A stretch of DNA of 42,378 bases from a virus. Where the stretch lies: positions 1-42,378 of IMG/VR virus record IMGVR_UViG_3300042319_000516. The stretch is one strand, 5' to 3'. The notes beneath the pieces are model-generated. The model did not search any database, was not told the DNA's origin, and saw nothing but the letters and a program-made list of their open reading frames with translations. Shown in pieces: positions 7,120 to 13,718 of this stretch (the first letter of the stretch is position 1; every line of letters begins with the position of its first letter). Made by a program: the position numbers and the translations under genes.

Positions 7120-7278
7120 ATGAAAGATGAAGAAATGATTAAACAGATTGCTGAGCATTACGAGCTTCCTGTTGAGCAGGTTGCTTTGATTTGGAGTGTT
7201 ATCGACTGGTCGGAGTGGGCGGATAGTGAGCATATAGCACTTCTTGTTGATGAGTTTATTCAGGAAAAGATGAGGTAA
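7120..7278 (+). CDS. Hypothetical 52-residue acidic protein
   Basis: ATG at 7120 follows AAGGAGATTGACA. The product (MKDEEMIKQIAEHYELPVEQ...) is acidic and looks all-helical, with two short helices and a Trp-rich centre (IWSVIDWSEW). It is the first gene after the rightward promoter and is followed at once by the 22-bp repeat array, a position typical of small early regulators. No family recognised. Confidence 0.65.
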   Translation: MKDEEMIKQIAEHYELPVEQVALIWSVIDWSEWADSEHIALLVDEFIQEKMR

Positions 7279-7280
7279 TG

Positions 7281-7380
7281 AGGACTTTTTGTCCTTTCTG
7301 GAATAGACTTTTTGTCTTCATAGAAAAGACATTCTGTCACCACAGGTAGGACAATTTGTCCACAGAGATAAGACATTTTG
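7281..7380. repeat. Array of five ~22-bp units centred on GAC-N5-GTC
   Basis: GAC occurs at 7283, 7306, 7328, 7350 and 7372 (spacing 23, 22, 22, 22). Each of the first four is followed five bases later by GTC (GACTTTTTGTC, GACTTTTTGTC, GACATTCTGTC, GACAATTTGTC); the fifth is degenerate (GACATTTTGCA). The spacing of about two helical turns puts all dyads on one DNA face. This is an iteron or multi-operator layout, directly upstream of a ribbon-helix-helix gene. Confidence 0.85.
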
Positions 7381-7475
7381 CACCTTCCATTAGTAAGATA
7401 GAAGTAAGATAAAAAGAAACAAAGAAAAGAAAGATAGAATAATTAATTTAATCAAGTAGAGAGTAGGAGATTATT

Positions 7476-7595
7476 ATGGAATTATTACTACCTAAACACG
7501 TTCTTGTGTGGATAGATAGTCGTAGGGGTGAGCTTAGCCGTCAGGCTTTTATTGTTAACTGTTTGGTTAAGCTTAGAGAAATAGAAAAGATGTAG
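7476..7595 (+). CDS. 39-residue ribbon-helix-helix-like DNA-binding protein
   Basis: ATG 7476 follows GTAGGAGATTATT. The product reads as a minimal RHH fold: a strand (ELLLPKHVLVWID), turn SRRGELSRQ, and helix AFIVNCLVKLREIEKM. The pattern 'LP..l..wID..rgelSRqafI' is the CopG/Arc-type signature. Such dimers bind phased short dyads, fitting the array just upstream, so autoregulation is likely (inference). Confidence 0.6.
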   Translation: MELLLPKHVLVWIDSRRGELSRQAFIVNCLVKLREIEKM

Positions 7596-7622
7596 AGATA
7601 CATTAGAACTTTAGGAATAGAA

Positions 7623-8093
7623 ATGAAAAAGAAAGAAGATAAAGAACCAAGCTTCGTACAACTTCACCACAACATACTGAAACAGAGGCACACTCTGTCT
7701 CGTTGTGTATTCATTGATGGAGATCCAGAAGAAGTAGAGATCACAATTCTTGATAAGGTTTTGTTTGTGTACATGAGATCTAGGTATGTATATTTCATCA
7801 CAAAGAACGGTTACTATGAAACTTATCAGCAGATAGCTGATGCTGTTGGTGTAGATAAAAAGACTGTAACTCGTTTCGTGCAGAAATGGAAAACACATGG
7901 ATACATTGACTACTTCAACGGTGGTGGCAACAGGCTGAACTACACAAAGTTTGATTCTATATTTGATGTGGTTAATACCGGTAAGGAATCAGTACCAAGT
8001 CATTTGTTGGATGTTCCTGTGGACATGAGTGGTTACATACCTGAATTCAGCGAACCTGATTATGAGTATGAAAGAAGTATTGGTTTAATTTGA
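7623..8093 (+). CDS. Winged-helix/HTH DNA-binding protein
   Basis: A 156-residue protein. Residues about 64-94 (YYETYQQIADAVGVDKKTVTRFVQKW...GYI) form a clear helix-turn-helix with a following wing-like segment (YFNGGGNRLNY). The N-terminal 60 residues resemble the helical leader of phage and plasmid replication proteins. The acidic C-terminus may be an interaction tail. Next to a phased repeat array and an RHH gene it could be an origin-binding or transcription factor; sequence alone does not decide. Confidence 0.7.
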   Translation: MKKKEDKEPSFVQLHHNILKQRHTLSRCVFIDGDPEEVEITILDKVLFVYMRSRYVYFITKNGYYETYQQIADAVGVDKKTVTRFVQKWKTHGYIDYFNGGGNRLNYTKFDSIFDVVNTGKESVPSHLLDVPVDMSGYIPEFSEPDYEYERSIGLI

Positions 8094-8107
8094 GATAGGA
8101 AAATAGA

Positions 8108-8677
8108 ATGACTAAATATTATGTTTATTGTCTTAAAAATAAAGGCGAGTTAGTGTACATTGGTTCTACCACTAAAATTATAGATAGGTTGAAAACTCAC
8201 AAACGGGACAAGGAATTTGATGAGGTAGTTTACTGTGAGTTACCAGACAAAGAAACCATGCTGGAAGTTGAAGCTTTTGGTATTTCTAAAAAGAACCCTT
8301 TACTGAACAAAGACAAACCGAACTTTTCCATAAAAGAGCTACCAGAGTTTATCAAATGGAAATGCGCTGATCTGAATTTTCTCAGGCATGATGATGTTGA
8401 CTGGGATTATGGTTTTGAAGTGGATGCCAGTTGGGGGTATTACAGTAATGCTATGGATGAGCTTGGGATACCGATTGAATTGGCTACGACAGGGCTTTGT
8501 CTGAAACAAATAGATCGGCAAATAGTGGCTGTTTTTGATGGGTCAGGTAAGCAGCTCATTGATTTTATCGAAGGACAAGGGTATGCTGATGTGGATTCTT
8601 ACGTTAAAGAGTATTTTCAGACTCATGGTAAAATTTCAATAGAAAGTTACGAAAAATCCATGAATCAGTTTAATTAA
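8108..8677 (+). CDS. GIY-YIG nuclease-domain protein
   Basis: A 189-residue protein whose N-terminus YYVYCLKNKGELVYIGSTTK, with RLKTHKRDK following and a distal E in LEVEAFGI, matches the GIY-YIG nuclease fold (conserved Tyr, Gly, Arg, Glu). The C-terminal half is unrecognised and may be a DNA-binding or regulatory part. Probably a free-standing homing-type or anti-competitor nuclease. Weak ribosome site (AGGAAAATAG) before ATG 8108. It overlies no visible gene insertion. Confidence 0.75.
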   Translation: MTKYYVYCLKNKGELVYIGSTTKIIDRLKTHKRDKEFDEVVYCELPDKETMLEVEAFGISKKNPLLNKDKPNFSIKELPEFIKWKCADLNFLRHDDVDWDYGFEVDASWGYYSNAMDELGIPIELATTGLCLKQIDRQIVAVFDGSGKQLIDFIEGQGYADVDSYVKEYFQTHGKISIESYEKSMNQFN

Positions 8678-8688
8678 CAAAATAATTC

Positions 8689-8717
8689 TTGACAACAACA
8701 CAAACATAGCTTAGTAT
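8689..8717 (+). promoter_or_regulatory. Sigma70-type promoter
   Basis: TTGACA (8689-8694), 17-base spacer, TAGTAT (8712-8717), upstream of the inverted repeats at 8739-8792 and the gene at 8817. Confidence 0.75.
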
Positions 8718-8738
8718 TAGCTCATAGGACACACGGAT

Positions 8739-8792
8739 AGCCATTTTAGATGTTATGGAATACATTTAGACACAATGATGTCTAAAATGGCT
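8739..8792 (+). promoter_or_regulatory. Leader with alternative inverted repeats
   Basis: AGCCATTTTAGA (8739-8750) is a perfect 12-bp complement of TCTAAAATGGCT (8781-8792). A third copy of the half-site, CATTTAGACA (8763-8772), pairs instead with TGTCTAAAATG (8779-8789). The two hairpins share the 3' arm and so exclude each other. The element lies in the 5' leader between promoter and gene 8817. Confidence 0.7.
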
Positions 8793-8816
8793 TAGAATTG
8801 ATTGTAGGAGGTTTAA

Positions 8817-9107
8817 ATGTATAAGAGTAAGACGTTAGCTATGCCGTTTGGCCATGACAATTGGGATATTACCTCTTTTGAAGTTAATATCCCAATCAAT
8901 GTATGTAAACTAATTTCTGGGCATTATGTTGGTCCGTATCAGGTTATTCCTGTTACTGAAATAATTCATAGAAACAACACCAGAGCTTTCTTGGTTATGG
9001 TAGAAACACACATAGATGATTACTTTGACTGCATCACTGAGTCCGATCTAGTATCGGATGACTTAGGTAAGTTAAAAACTTTAATGAAAAAGTACTTGAA
9101 GTTATAG
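8817..9107 (+). CDS. Hypothetical 96-residue protein
   Basis: ATG 8817 follows TAGGAGGTTTAA, a strong ribosome site. The protein (MYKSKTLAMPFGHDNWDITS...) is predicted mixed alpha/beta with a C-terminal basic helix (LGKLKTLMKKYLKL). I recognise no domain. It is the first gene of the unit driven by the promoter at 8689 and is probably regulated through the leader hairpins. Confidence 0.7.
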   Translation: MYKSKTLAMPFGHDNWDITSFEVNIPINVCKLISGHYVGPYQVIPVTEIIHRNNTRAFLVMVETHIDDYFDCITESDLVSDDLGKLKTLMKKYLKL

Positions 9108-9116
9108 GAGAGAATA

Positions 9117-9389
9117 ATGAACACAAAACAATTAGCTTTATATGAATTAAATAAGAAGTCTACTGGTGTAGCATACATATTAGGTTTTCTATTTGGCGTG
9201 GTAGGCTTACACTGCTGGTATGTAGGAGAAGAAACACACTTTGTATTTCGAGCATTAGTGTTTGTATTAGGTTTGTTCATTCCACCTTTGGTGGTGATTA
9301 GTGCCATTATCTACTTCGTAGATTTCTTCCTGACATATGGCTGGGTGAAGGAATACAACAAGAAGATGTTAGAAGTTTATTCAGAATAA
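9117..9389 (+). CDS. TM2-domain-like membrane protein
   Basis: A 90-residue protein with two hydrophobic segments (about 17-36, YILGFLFGVVGLHCWYVGE, and 44-72, RALVFVLGLFIPPLVVISAI). The first has the 'LxxFLGxxGxHxFYxG' look of TM2 domains (found in small membrane proteins). N- and C-termini are charged and probably cytoplasmic. Good ribosome site AGGAGAGAATA. Role in the phage unknown. Confidence 0.7.
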   Translation: MNTKQLALYELNKKSTGVAYILGFLFGVVGLHCWYVGEETHFVFRALVFVLGLFIPPLVVISAIIYFVDFFLTYGWVKEYNKKMLEVYSE

Positions 9390-9392
9390 CTC

Positions 9393-9420
9393 TTGACAAT
9401 AAGAATTAAATCAGTAGAAT
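9393..9420 (+). promoter_or_regulatory. Sigma70-type promoter
   Basis: TTGACA (9393-9398), 16-base spacer, TAGAAT (9415-9420), just before the gene at 9464. A small ACAGC/GCTGT hairpin follows in the leader. Confidence 0.7.
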
Positions 9421-9463
9421 ATACACCACAGCAATAACGCTGTTAACTTAAAGGAGAAAGTAA

Positions 9464-9721
9464 ATGAGTAAGAAAACACAAACAATCCAACAGATTCTGG
9501 ATTTCCAAGATGTAACTCCAAAGCTGAAAGCTGATGCTTTGATGGACTTAGCTAAAGCAGCCATTGCTGAAGCGGAAGTTTTAGCAGAAACACATCGTTT
9601 CGATTTACGTTTCAGTTTAACATACGGTATGGGTGGTACATTCACAGAAGACTGGGATGCTTCTAGTGATGAGGAAAGTGAAACACCTTACGCTTGGATG
9701 GCTTCCAGCCAACATTGTTAA
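9464..9721 (+). CDS. Hypothetical 85-residue protein
   Basis: ATG 9464 follows AAAGGAGAAAGTAA. The N-terminal half is helical (IQQILDFQDVTPKLKADALMDLAKAAIAEAEVLAE is a long Ala-rich helix region) and the C-terminal half is acidic (DWDASSDEESE). No family recognised. It has its own promoter and is followed by the gene at 9744, probably as a two-gene unit. Confidence 0.7.
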   Translation: MSKKTQTIQQILDFQDVTPKLKADALMDLAKAAIAEAEVLAETHRFDLRFSLTYGMGGTFTEDWDASSDEESETPYAWMASSQHC

Positions 9722-9743
9722 TCTGAAATAGAAGGAGAGGTTG

Positions 9744-10646
9744 ATGTTACAAGAAATCACTGTAGGAAGTCGTTTATTGGATGGTGCATCAGGTGTACGT
9801 CAACCTTCCTTTAAGTCAGATTACGATATTATTTGTACAGAAGAAAGATTTGCAGAAATATTAAAAGAACATCAATGGTCCACAGCACAGGTGATTGACG
9901 GTGGTCATCCTGTAAGAAAGTCGTTTGTATTAAAACATCCGTCAGGTGATATACTTGAAGTTGAGTTAGCTGTGAAAGGTAGTGTTGCTGAGAGCTTGTT
10001 GAAGATATTAACACAACATCAAGTAAGTAAGATTGACTTAGCTTACACATTGAAGATGTCACATAGGTTTTTACGCAACAGCCCGCATTTTGAGAAGACT
10101 TGGAAAGACATTCAAGACTTACGTAGGGTAGGAGCTAAAATCCCACCAGAGCTTTCTGAGTGGTTTATAGAGCGTGAGAAAGAAACGTATTACTACAATC
10201 ATCCGAGCTTGGATAAAAGCAAGGAAGAATTCTTCGACACAAAAGGTGTTGAATATATTTACGACCATGATAGTATCCATGAAGCTGTGGCAATTGAGAA
10301 TGAGCCAGCTTATAAGAGCTTTCTGGTTGGAGAAGTTAAAACCTGTAAGAAGTTGTTTGAACAACAATCATTGGATACAAAGCTCAATGCAGTTCTGGAA
10401 GAAGCTATGGTTTTGGCTATTGAACGCAGCTTAATTCATATTGATGATCCAGAAGTGAAAGAACATGAAGTGTGGCGTTATAGCTTGATGAAAGTGTGTA
10501 CGAGCATTACTTCTGGTTGGTTTAGAGAATTTGCTTGGGAGCATTACGGGTTGTGTTGTAAGCTGTATTACTCTCGTGTGCAAGGTTTCTGGAATAAGTT
10601 TCAAACAGCGTTAAATGATGGTAAGATTTTACCTCATGTAAAATAA
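9744..10646 (+). CDS. Phage protein with nucleotidyltransferase-like N-terminus
   Basis: A 300-residue protein from ATG 9744; a TTG at 9741 is possible but sits closer to GGAGAGG. Residues 8-30 (GSRLLDGASG...KSDYDII) have the GS-x(n)-D-x-D arrangement of the polymerase-beta-type nucleotidyltransferase fold, with Asp26 and Asp28 as candidate metal ligands. The rest (DLAYTLKMSHRFLRNSPHFEKTWKDI ...) is a helical domain conserved among large phages as an uncharacterised family. It may act on nucleic acid or a small molecule; no substrate can be read from sequence. Confidence 0.65.
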   Translation: MLQEITVGSRLLDGASGVRQPSFKSDYDIICTEERFAEILKEHQWSTAQVIDGGHPVRKSFVLKHPSGDILEVELAVKGSVAESLLKILTQHQVSKIDLAYTLKMSHRFLRNSPHFEKTWKDIQDLRRVGAKIPPELSEWFIEREKETYYYNHPSLDKSKEEFFDTKGVEYIYDHDSIHEAVAIENEPAYKSFLVGEVKTCKKLFEQQSLDTKLNAVLEEAMVLAIERSLIHIDDPEVKEHEVWRYSLMKVCTSITSGWFREFAWEHYGLCCKLYYSRVQGFWNKFQTALNDGKILPHVK

Positions 10647-10660
10647 TTTCAAATTAGCTA

Positions 10661-10688
10661 TTGACAAATAAGAATCATGTGTTATTCT
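10661..10688 (+). promoter_or_regulatory. Sigma70-type promoter
   Basis: TTGACA (10661-10666), 16-base spacer, TATTCT (10683-10688). It would transcribe the gene at 10716 and, without a visible terminator, the structured region at 10974-11292. Confidence 0.7.
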
Positions 10689-10715
10689 TTTTTATATCAC
10701 AAATAAGGAATACAC

Positions 10716-10946
10716 ATGAATTTGAAAAAGCTAAGCAAGACACAGATTCGTAAACTTGCTAATAAAATTAGAATGTTGTTGACGCATCCGTCATATCAAC
10801 GCTACAATGAACACAATTGGGGGATTGAACATAACGAAATGATTGCTCGTGTTTGTTCTCTCAATTATGAACAATTACGTGAAGTGCTTAACTTGCATTA
10901 TCGTAATCAGTGTGGTAGTTATTTTAAAGTAAAATTTGGAATGTGA
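10716..10946 (+). CDS. Hypothetical 76-residue basic protein
   Basis: ATG 10716 follows AAGGAATACAC. The product is rich in Lys/Arg at the N-terminus (KKLSKTQIRKLANKIRMLL) with His and Tyr later, and could bind nucleic acid, but no family is recognised. It lies between a promoter and a large structured intergenic region and may be co-transcribed with it. Confidence 0.65.
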   Translation: MNLKKLSKTQIRKLANKIRMLLTHPSYQRYNEHNWGIEHNEMIARVCSLNYEQLREVLNLHYRNQCGSYFKVKFGM

Positions 10947-10973
10947 AATTCGATTAATTAACAATGAGTCCCT

Positions 10974-11292
10974 AATGTTATGATGCCGCTGCTAACCACA
11001 GCGTTGGTAACATTGGCGTAGTATCCGAGTAGAGCAACTTTCGACGGATATTGCGTTAGCTGAGAAGCACTAAAGGAGTTGCCGGAGTCACAACCGTAAG
11101 TAAGTGGTTCTTACTGTGAGTTTATTCGCATATAGACTTGCTCAACAGATCAACACAGTTTGCTGCTGTGGAACGCCAGAGTGAGAGGTAAGCACAAGTC
11201 TATAGTCGAATGAGCTGAATGCGCAAGTAACGTTGCAAAGTAAGCCCGAAGGTTTTCCGGCTTAGCGTAACCGCTGAGGTTGCCAGCTCATT
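10974..11292 (+). ncRNA. Candidate large structured RNA (~320 nt)
   Basis: No gene fits here, but perfect inverted repeats are dense. AATGTTA/TAACATT (10974/11008) encloses CGCTG/CAGCG. TATCCG/CGGATA (11022/11045). TCACA+GTAAG pairs with CTTAC+TGTGA (11088-11119). ATTCG..TATAGACTTG pairs with CAAGTCTATA..CGAAT (11124-11140 with 11195-11211, 15 bp) around CACAG/CTGTG. AATGAGCTG/CAGCTCATT (11209/11284) closes a domain holding GCAA/TTGC, an AAGCC/GGCTT hairpin and AACC/GGTT. It matches none of tmRNA, RNase P RNA or tRNA by eye. Strand is inferred from flanking genes. Confidence 0.65.
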
Positions 11293-11317
11293 GCCTATTC
11301 AAACAAAAGGAAACATT

Positions 11318-11596
11318 ATGACCCCAGAGAATTTCTGTTATTGGTTACAAGGATTATTAGAAATTGGTGATCCATCTATGCTGGATGCAAAGCAAGTATT
11401 AATTATTAAAGACCATTTGAATTTAGTGTTTAAGAAAGAAACTACAACAATCAAGAATCCTACAATATCGGAGTGGTTACTATCGGATTCTCCTGTTCTT
11501 GATAAATTTAAAATAACCCAAGACCGAATTGATGTTGGTAAACCATTACCAGATTACTTACGTCCTTGGTCAAGCCCTTTAACAATCACATGCTAG
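11318..11596 (+). CDS. Conserved hypothetical phage protein, 92 residues
   Basis: I start at ATG 11318 (MTPENFCYWLQGLLEI) behind AAAAGGAAACATT rather than the upstream TTG at 11291. The N-terminal pattern 'P..F.yWLQG..E.....L...Q..iIkdHL.LVF' recurs in many phage proteins of unknown function. The C-terminal 40 residues are less regular. It follows the structured region directly, so the RNA could also be its 5' leader. Confidence 0.75.
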   Translation: MTPENFCYWLQGLLEIGDPSMLDAKQVLIIKDHLNLVFKKETTTIKNPTISEWLLSDSPVLDKFKITQDRIDVGKPLPDYLRPWSSPLTITC

Positions 11597-11608
11597 AAGA
11601 ATAACAAT

Positions 11609-11860
11609 ATGACAAATAGATCAATCACAGGGTTTATAAGCCGCTGCATGGCTTGTAATCGCTTATTAGATACAGGCGAACAGAAACGTACATACCCCAA
11701 TTCAGATGAGCTTGTAGGGCTTTGTAATAGCTGTATCAACGCATCAAAAGAAAAGCAATACTCTCCTACGTTTACATTAGAAAACTGCTCTGAAGGGGCA
11801 AGCCCATCGTTACATTCTGAGAGTCATTCTGACTTCTATTATTCATATTTTGATAATTAA
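11609..11860 (+). CDS. Small zinc-ribbon-like protein
   Basis: An 83-residue protein with two cysteine pairs, CMAC (13-16) and CNSC about 25 residues later, the spacing of a small zinc ribbon, followed by a Ser/Tyr-rich tail (SESHSDFYYSYFDN). It may bind nucleic acid or protein. The ribosome site is weak (AGAAGAATAAC). Twelve bases separate it from the upstream gene, suggesting co-transcription. Confidence 0.6.
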   Translation: MTNRSITGFISRCMACNRLLDTGEQKRTYPNSDELVGLCNSCINASKEKQYSPTFTLENCSEGASPSLHSESHSDFYYSYFDN

Positions 11861-11872
11861 ATTAAATATCTC

Positions 11873-11901
11873 TTGACAAATCAAGAAGTCAATGATACAT
11901 T
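11873..11901 (+). promoter_or_regulatory. Sigma70-type promoter
   Basis: TTGACA (11873-11878), 17-base spacer, TACATT (11896-11901), 23 bases before the gene at 11925. Confidence 0.7.
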
Positions 11902-11924
11902 AGTGGATGTAAGAGGAATATAAT

Positions 11925-12287
11925 ATGACAGACGAAATTCGTGATGACAAAGGCAAGTTCCGCAAAGGAGTTAGCGGAAATAGAAATGGGAGACCTACTG
12001 GCAGTAAAGGTAAGCATTCTAAGGCTAAATTAGAATCTATGTTGTCACTAGCCGGTCCCCAATCCTTAAAGAAATTACAAGAGCTTGCAGCTACGTTAGA
12101 AGAACGCGGTGATGTTGGAGCAGCTATCAAGATTCACGTTTACCTCAGCGGTAAATGGTTTGAGCTTCTTATCCACAATGAGAAAGTGGAGCTTCAACGA
12201 GCTAAGCAATCAGATGTCGATGACATGGCTGATACACAAGAAGAAACATACGAAGGTGTAGTTGTTAAATTTGGCGCTGTAAGCTAA
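11925..12287 (+). CDS. Basic protein with GRP-rich N-terminus; candidate small terminase
   Basis: A 120-residue protein. GKFRKGVSGNRNGRPTGSKG (10-29) matches the 'G.f.kG.SGNp.GRPkGs' motif (DUF5681-type) found near phage packaging genes, and the middle is a helical region. The large terminase gene follows about 2.4 kb downstream with accessory DNA between. A DNA-recognition role in packaging (small terminase) is plausible but the segment also occurs in proteins of unknown function. It ends before a strong terminator region. Confidence 0.55.
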   Translation: MTDEIRDDKGKFRKGVSGNRNGRPTGSKGKHSKAKLESMLSLAGPQSLKKLQELAATLEERGDVGAAIKIHVYLSGKWFELLIHNEKVELQRAKQSDVDDMADTQEETYEGVVVKFGAVS

Positions 12288-12390
12288 TTCAATTACATTC
12301 CCGCAAGTAACCAATTTTCATTACTTCTCTCCTCCAGCTATCACCATAAGGTAGCGATTAAAATAAAACACAGTGATGTGTTCCCTCCTT

Positions 12391-12455
12391 CCCCGTTACG
12401 ATGGTGCATCCTCCTCTGCACACCTCTCCTCGTCGTAACGGGGCTTTTATTTTTA
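12391..12455 (+). terminator. Branched rho-independent terminator
   Basis: CCCCGTTACGA (12391-12401) pairs perfectly with TCGTAACGGGG (12433-12443), followed by CTTTTATTTTT. The loop contains its own GTGCA/TGCAC hairpin, giving an unusually large two-tier terminator. The preceding 100 gene-free bases hold two more short hairpins (GCTATC/GGTAGC; AACACA/TGTGTT). Confidence 0.85.
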
Positions 12456-12483
12456 AGAGAATGTAATTTACACAGGAAACACA

Positions 12484-12930
12484 ATGAAGAATTTAACTTA
12501 TCATGGCGTGAGTAGCTTCTTGCCAGCAATTTATGAAGCAGTGAAGAATGGAACATATGCTGATTTCTGGAAAGAAATTAATGGAAAAATGTTTACCAAT
12601 GTTAGCACCGATTATAGTGTTGGTGGTAATACTATTCGATTTGCTCAGTTACATGAAGTAGTAGATTACGTTGTAGCCAATGCAAAAGATTTGACAGAAG
12701 ATGATATTCGTAGTATTGTTAGCACATTACTTCGTGTAACATTTATCTTCGATAGAAAGTATGTATTTATGATGTCTGTAATCGAAAAAGATTTGACAGA
12801 CGTAGTAGAAGCAGCTACAATTGAAGCAGAACAGGCTACGGAAGTAGTGGTTGACACAACAGTAGAAGCCCCTGTTCAAGAAGCTAAGCCTGTTGTGAAG
12901 AAGGCTGCTGCTAAAGCTAAGAAATCATAA
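12484..12930 (+). CDS. Hypothetical 148-residue protein with Ala/Lys-rich tail
   Basis: ATG 12484 follows CACAGGAAACACA. Residues 1-100 form a mixed domain (YHGVSSFLPAIYEAVKNGTYADFWKEI). From about 105 the protein becomes Glu/Val/Ala-rich and ends VVKKAAAKAKKS, like histone-H1-style basic tails, suggesting nucleic-acid or membrane contacts. No family recognised. A separate transcript start after the terminator would be needed; I see no clear promoter. Confidence 0.7.
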   Translation: MKNLTYHGVSSFLPAIYEAVKNGTYADFWKEINGKMFTNVSTDYSVGGNTIRFAQLHEVVDYVVANAKDLTEDDIRSIVSTLLRVTFIFDRKYVFMMSVIEKDLTDVVEAATIEAEQATEVVVDTTVEAPVQEAKPVVKKAAAKAKKS

Positions 12931-12939
12931 GGAGGAATT

Positions 12940-13056
12940 ATGAAAGAACAAGATTGGGGTTTAGACCTTGACGTTGGTTATGGTGAAGGTATCTCTGATG
13001 AGTGGCCTCCAGTAATTAATGATGGTTGGTTAGATGTGGATATTGTTGGTCCTTAA
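12940..13056 (+). CDS. 38-residue acidic peptide
   Basis: ATG 12940 follows a strong AAGGAGGAATT. The peptide is very acidic and Gly/Trp-rich (GLDLDVGYGEGISDEWPP). It sits 9 bases after the preceding gene and directly before the long structured region. Ribosome site quality is the main support; function unknown. Confidence 0.6.
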   Translation: MKEQDWGLDLDVGYGEGISDEWPPVINDGWLDVDIVGP

Positions 13057-13069
13057 TATTTAAAAGAAT

Positions 13070-13692
13070 TCAGCATCCTCACATGGGATGTGGTTTGCTG
13101 ATAGCCCTCGAATACGTTCCCTAGGGCTTTAAATACAGATGGAATCCGTGCAAGCGCCATAACACATGGACAACTATAAGAGTGAATAATGTGTTGGTCT
13201 GGTAGCGGCAGACTCCCTAATTTAGCATTCTGTAGATTCCACTAGGAATGAATACCGGTGTTAACAAAAAGGCTGACCCAACCCTACACATAGAGCAATT
13301 AGAGCTGGACTGTTTAGGTTGCCTACTTCCCTGTAATAAGGTTTCCCTCGTGGGGAGTAAAAGTTTAATTGTGGGATAGATATAACACGATTGATGCTAT
13401 CGATGGCTACGGTTAACGTGTATAAATAAAGTGAAACAATCGACGGAATGTGTCGTTGGGGCACTTAGAGCAGTCCGTTAATCTGTTATTGCTTAAAAGC
13501 ACTTAAGTTGTTTGGCTCATTGAAGCCTTATAATATGTAACCAACCTCTGCGTAAGTACGTTGGTTATTTCATTTTGTTGTACAGGCTATTGGCGTGGCT
13601 TGGTGCTTCGGCACGAAAAATTGTTCACAGAGATTCTATTAACAAATATTCTCTGTGCTGGGTTTGTGAACAGACCCGCGCCAATGCGCGGG
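13070..13692 (+). ncRNA. Candidate large ornate structured RNA (~620 nt)
   Basis: More than 600 gene-free bases contain many perfect short-range complements: TCAGCA/TGCTGA (13070/13096), AGCCCT/AGGGCT (13103/13123), TGGAATC/GATTCCA (13140/13235) enclosing AACACAT/ATGTGTT and GTCTG/CAGAC, CAACC/GGTTG (13279/13317), ACTTCCC/GGGGAGT (13325/13352), TATAACACG/CGTGTATA (13381/13417) with ATTGAT/ATCGAT inside, GGCT/AGCC, AACCAAC/GTTGGTT (13539/13560), CACAGAGA/TCTCTGTG (13626/13650), ATTGGCG/CGCCAAT (13589/13679), CCCGCGC/GCGCGGG (13675/13686). Size and style recall the ornate phage-borne RNA classes (GOLLD, ROOL), but I cannot assign it to either. No coding frame of note. Confidence 0.7.
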
Positions 13693-13718
13693 GAGTATTT
13701 GATTAATAGGATTTTAAA

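Noticed and set aside
7281-7380. CRISPR-like array
   Set aside because: Units are only 22-23 bp apart with dyad symmetry and no variable spacers of normal size, and no cas genes are present. It is an operator or iteron array.
5629-10646. Nucleotidyltransferase genes as MNT-type toxin-antitoxin modules
   Set aside because: No HEPN-like or other partner gene is adjacent to either.
10947-13718. tRNA genes in the gene-free stretches
   Set aside because: No cloverleaf with a GTTCRANNC T-arm was found in either stretch.
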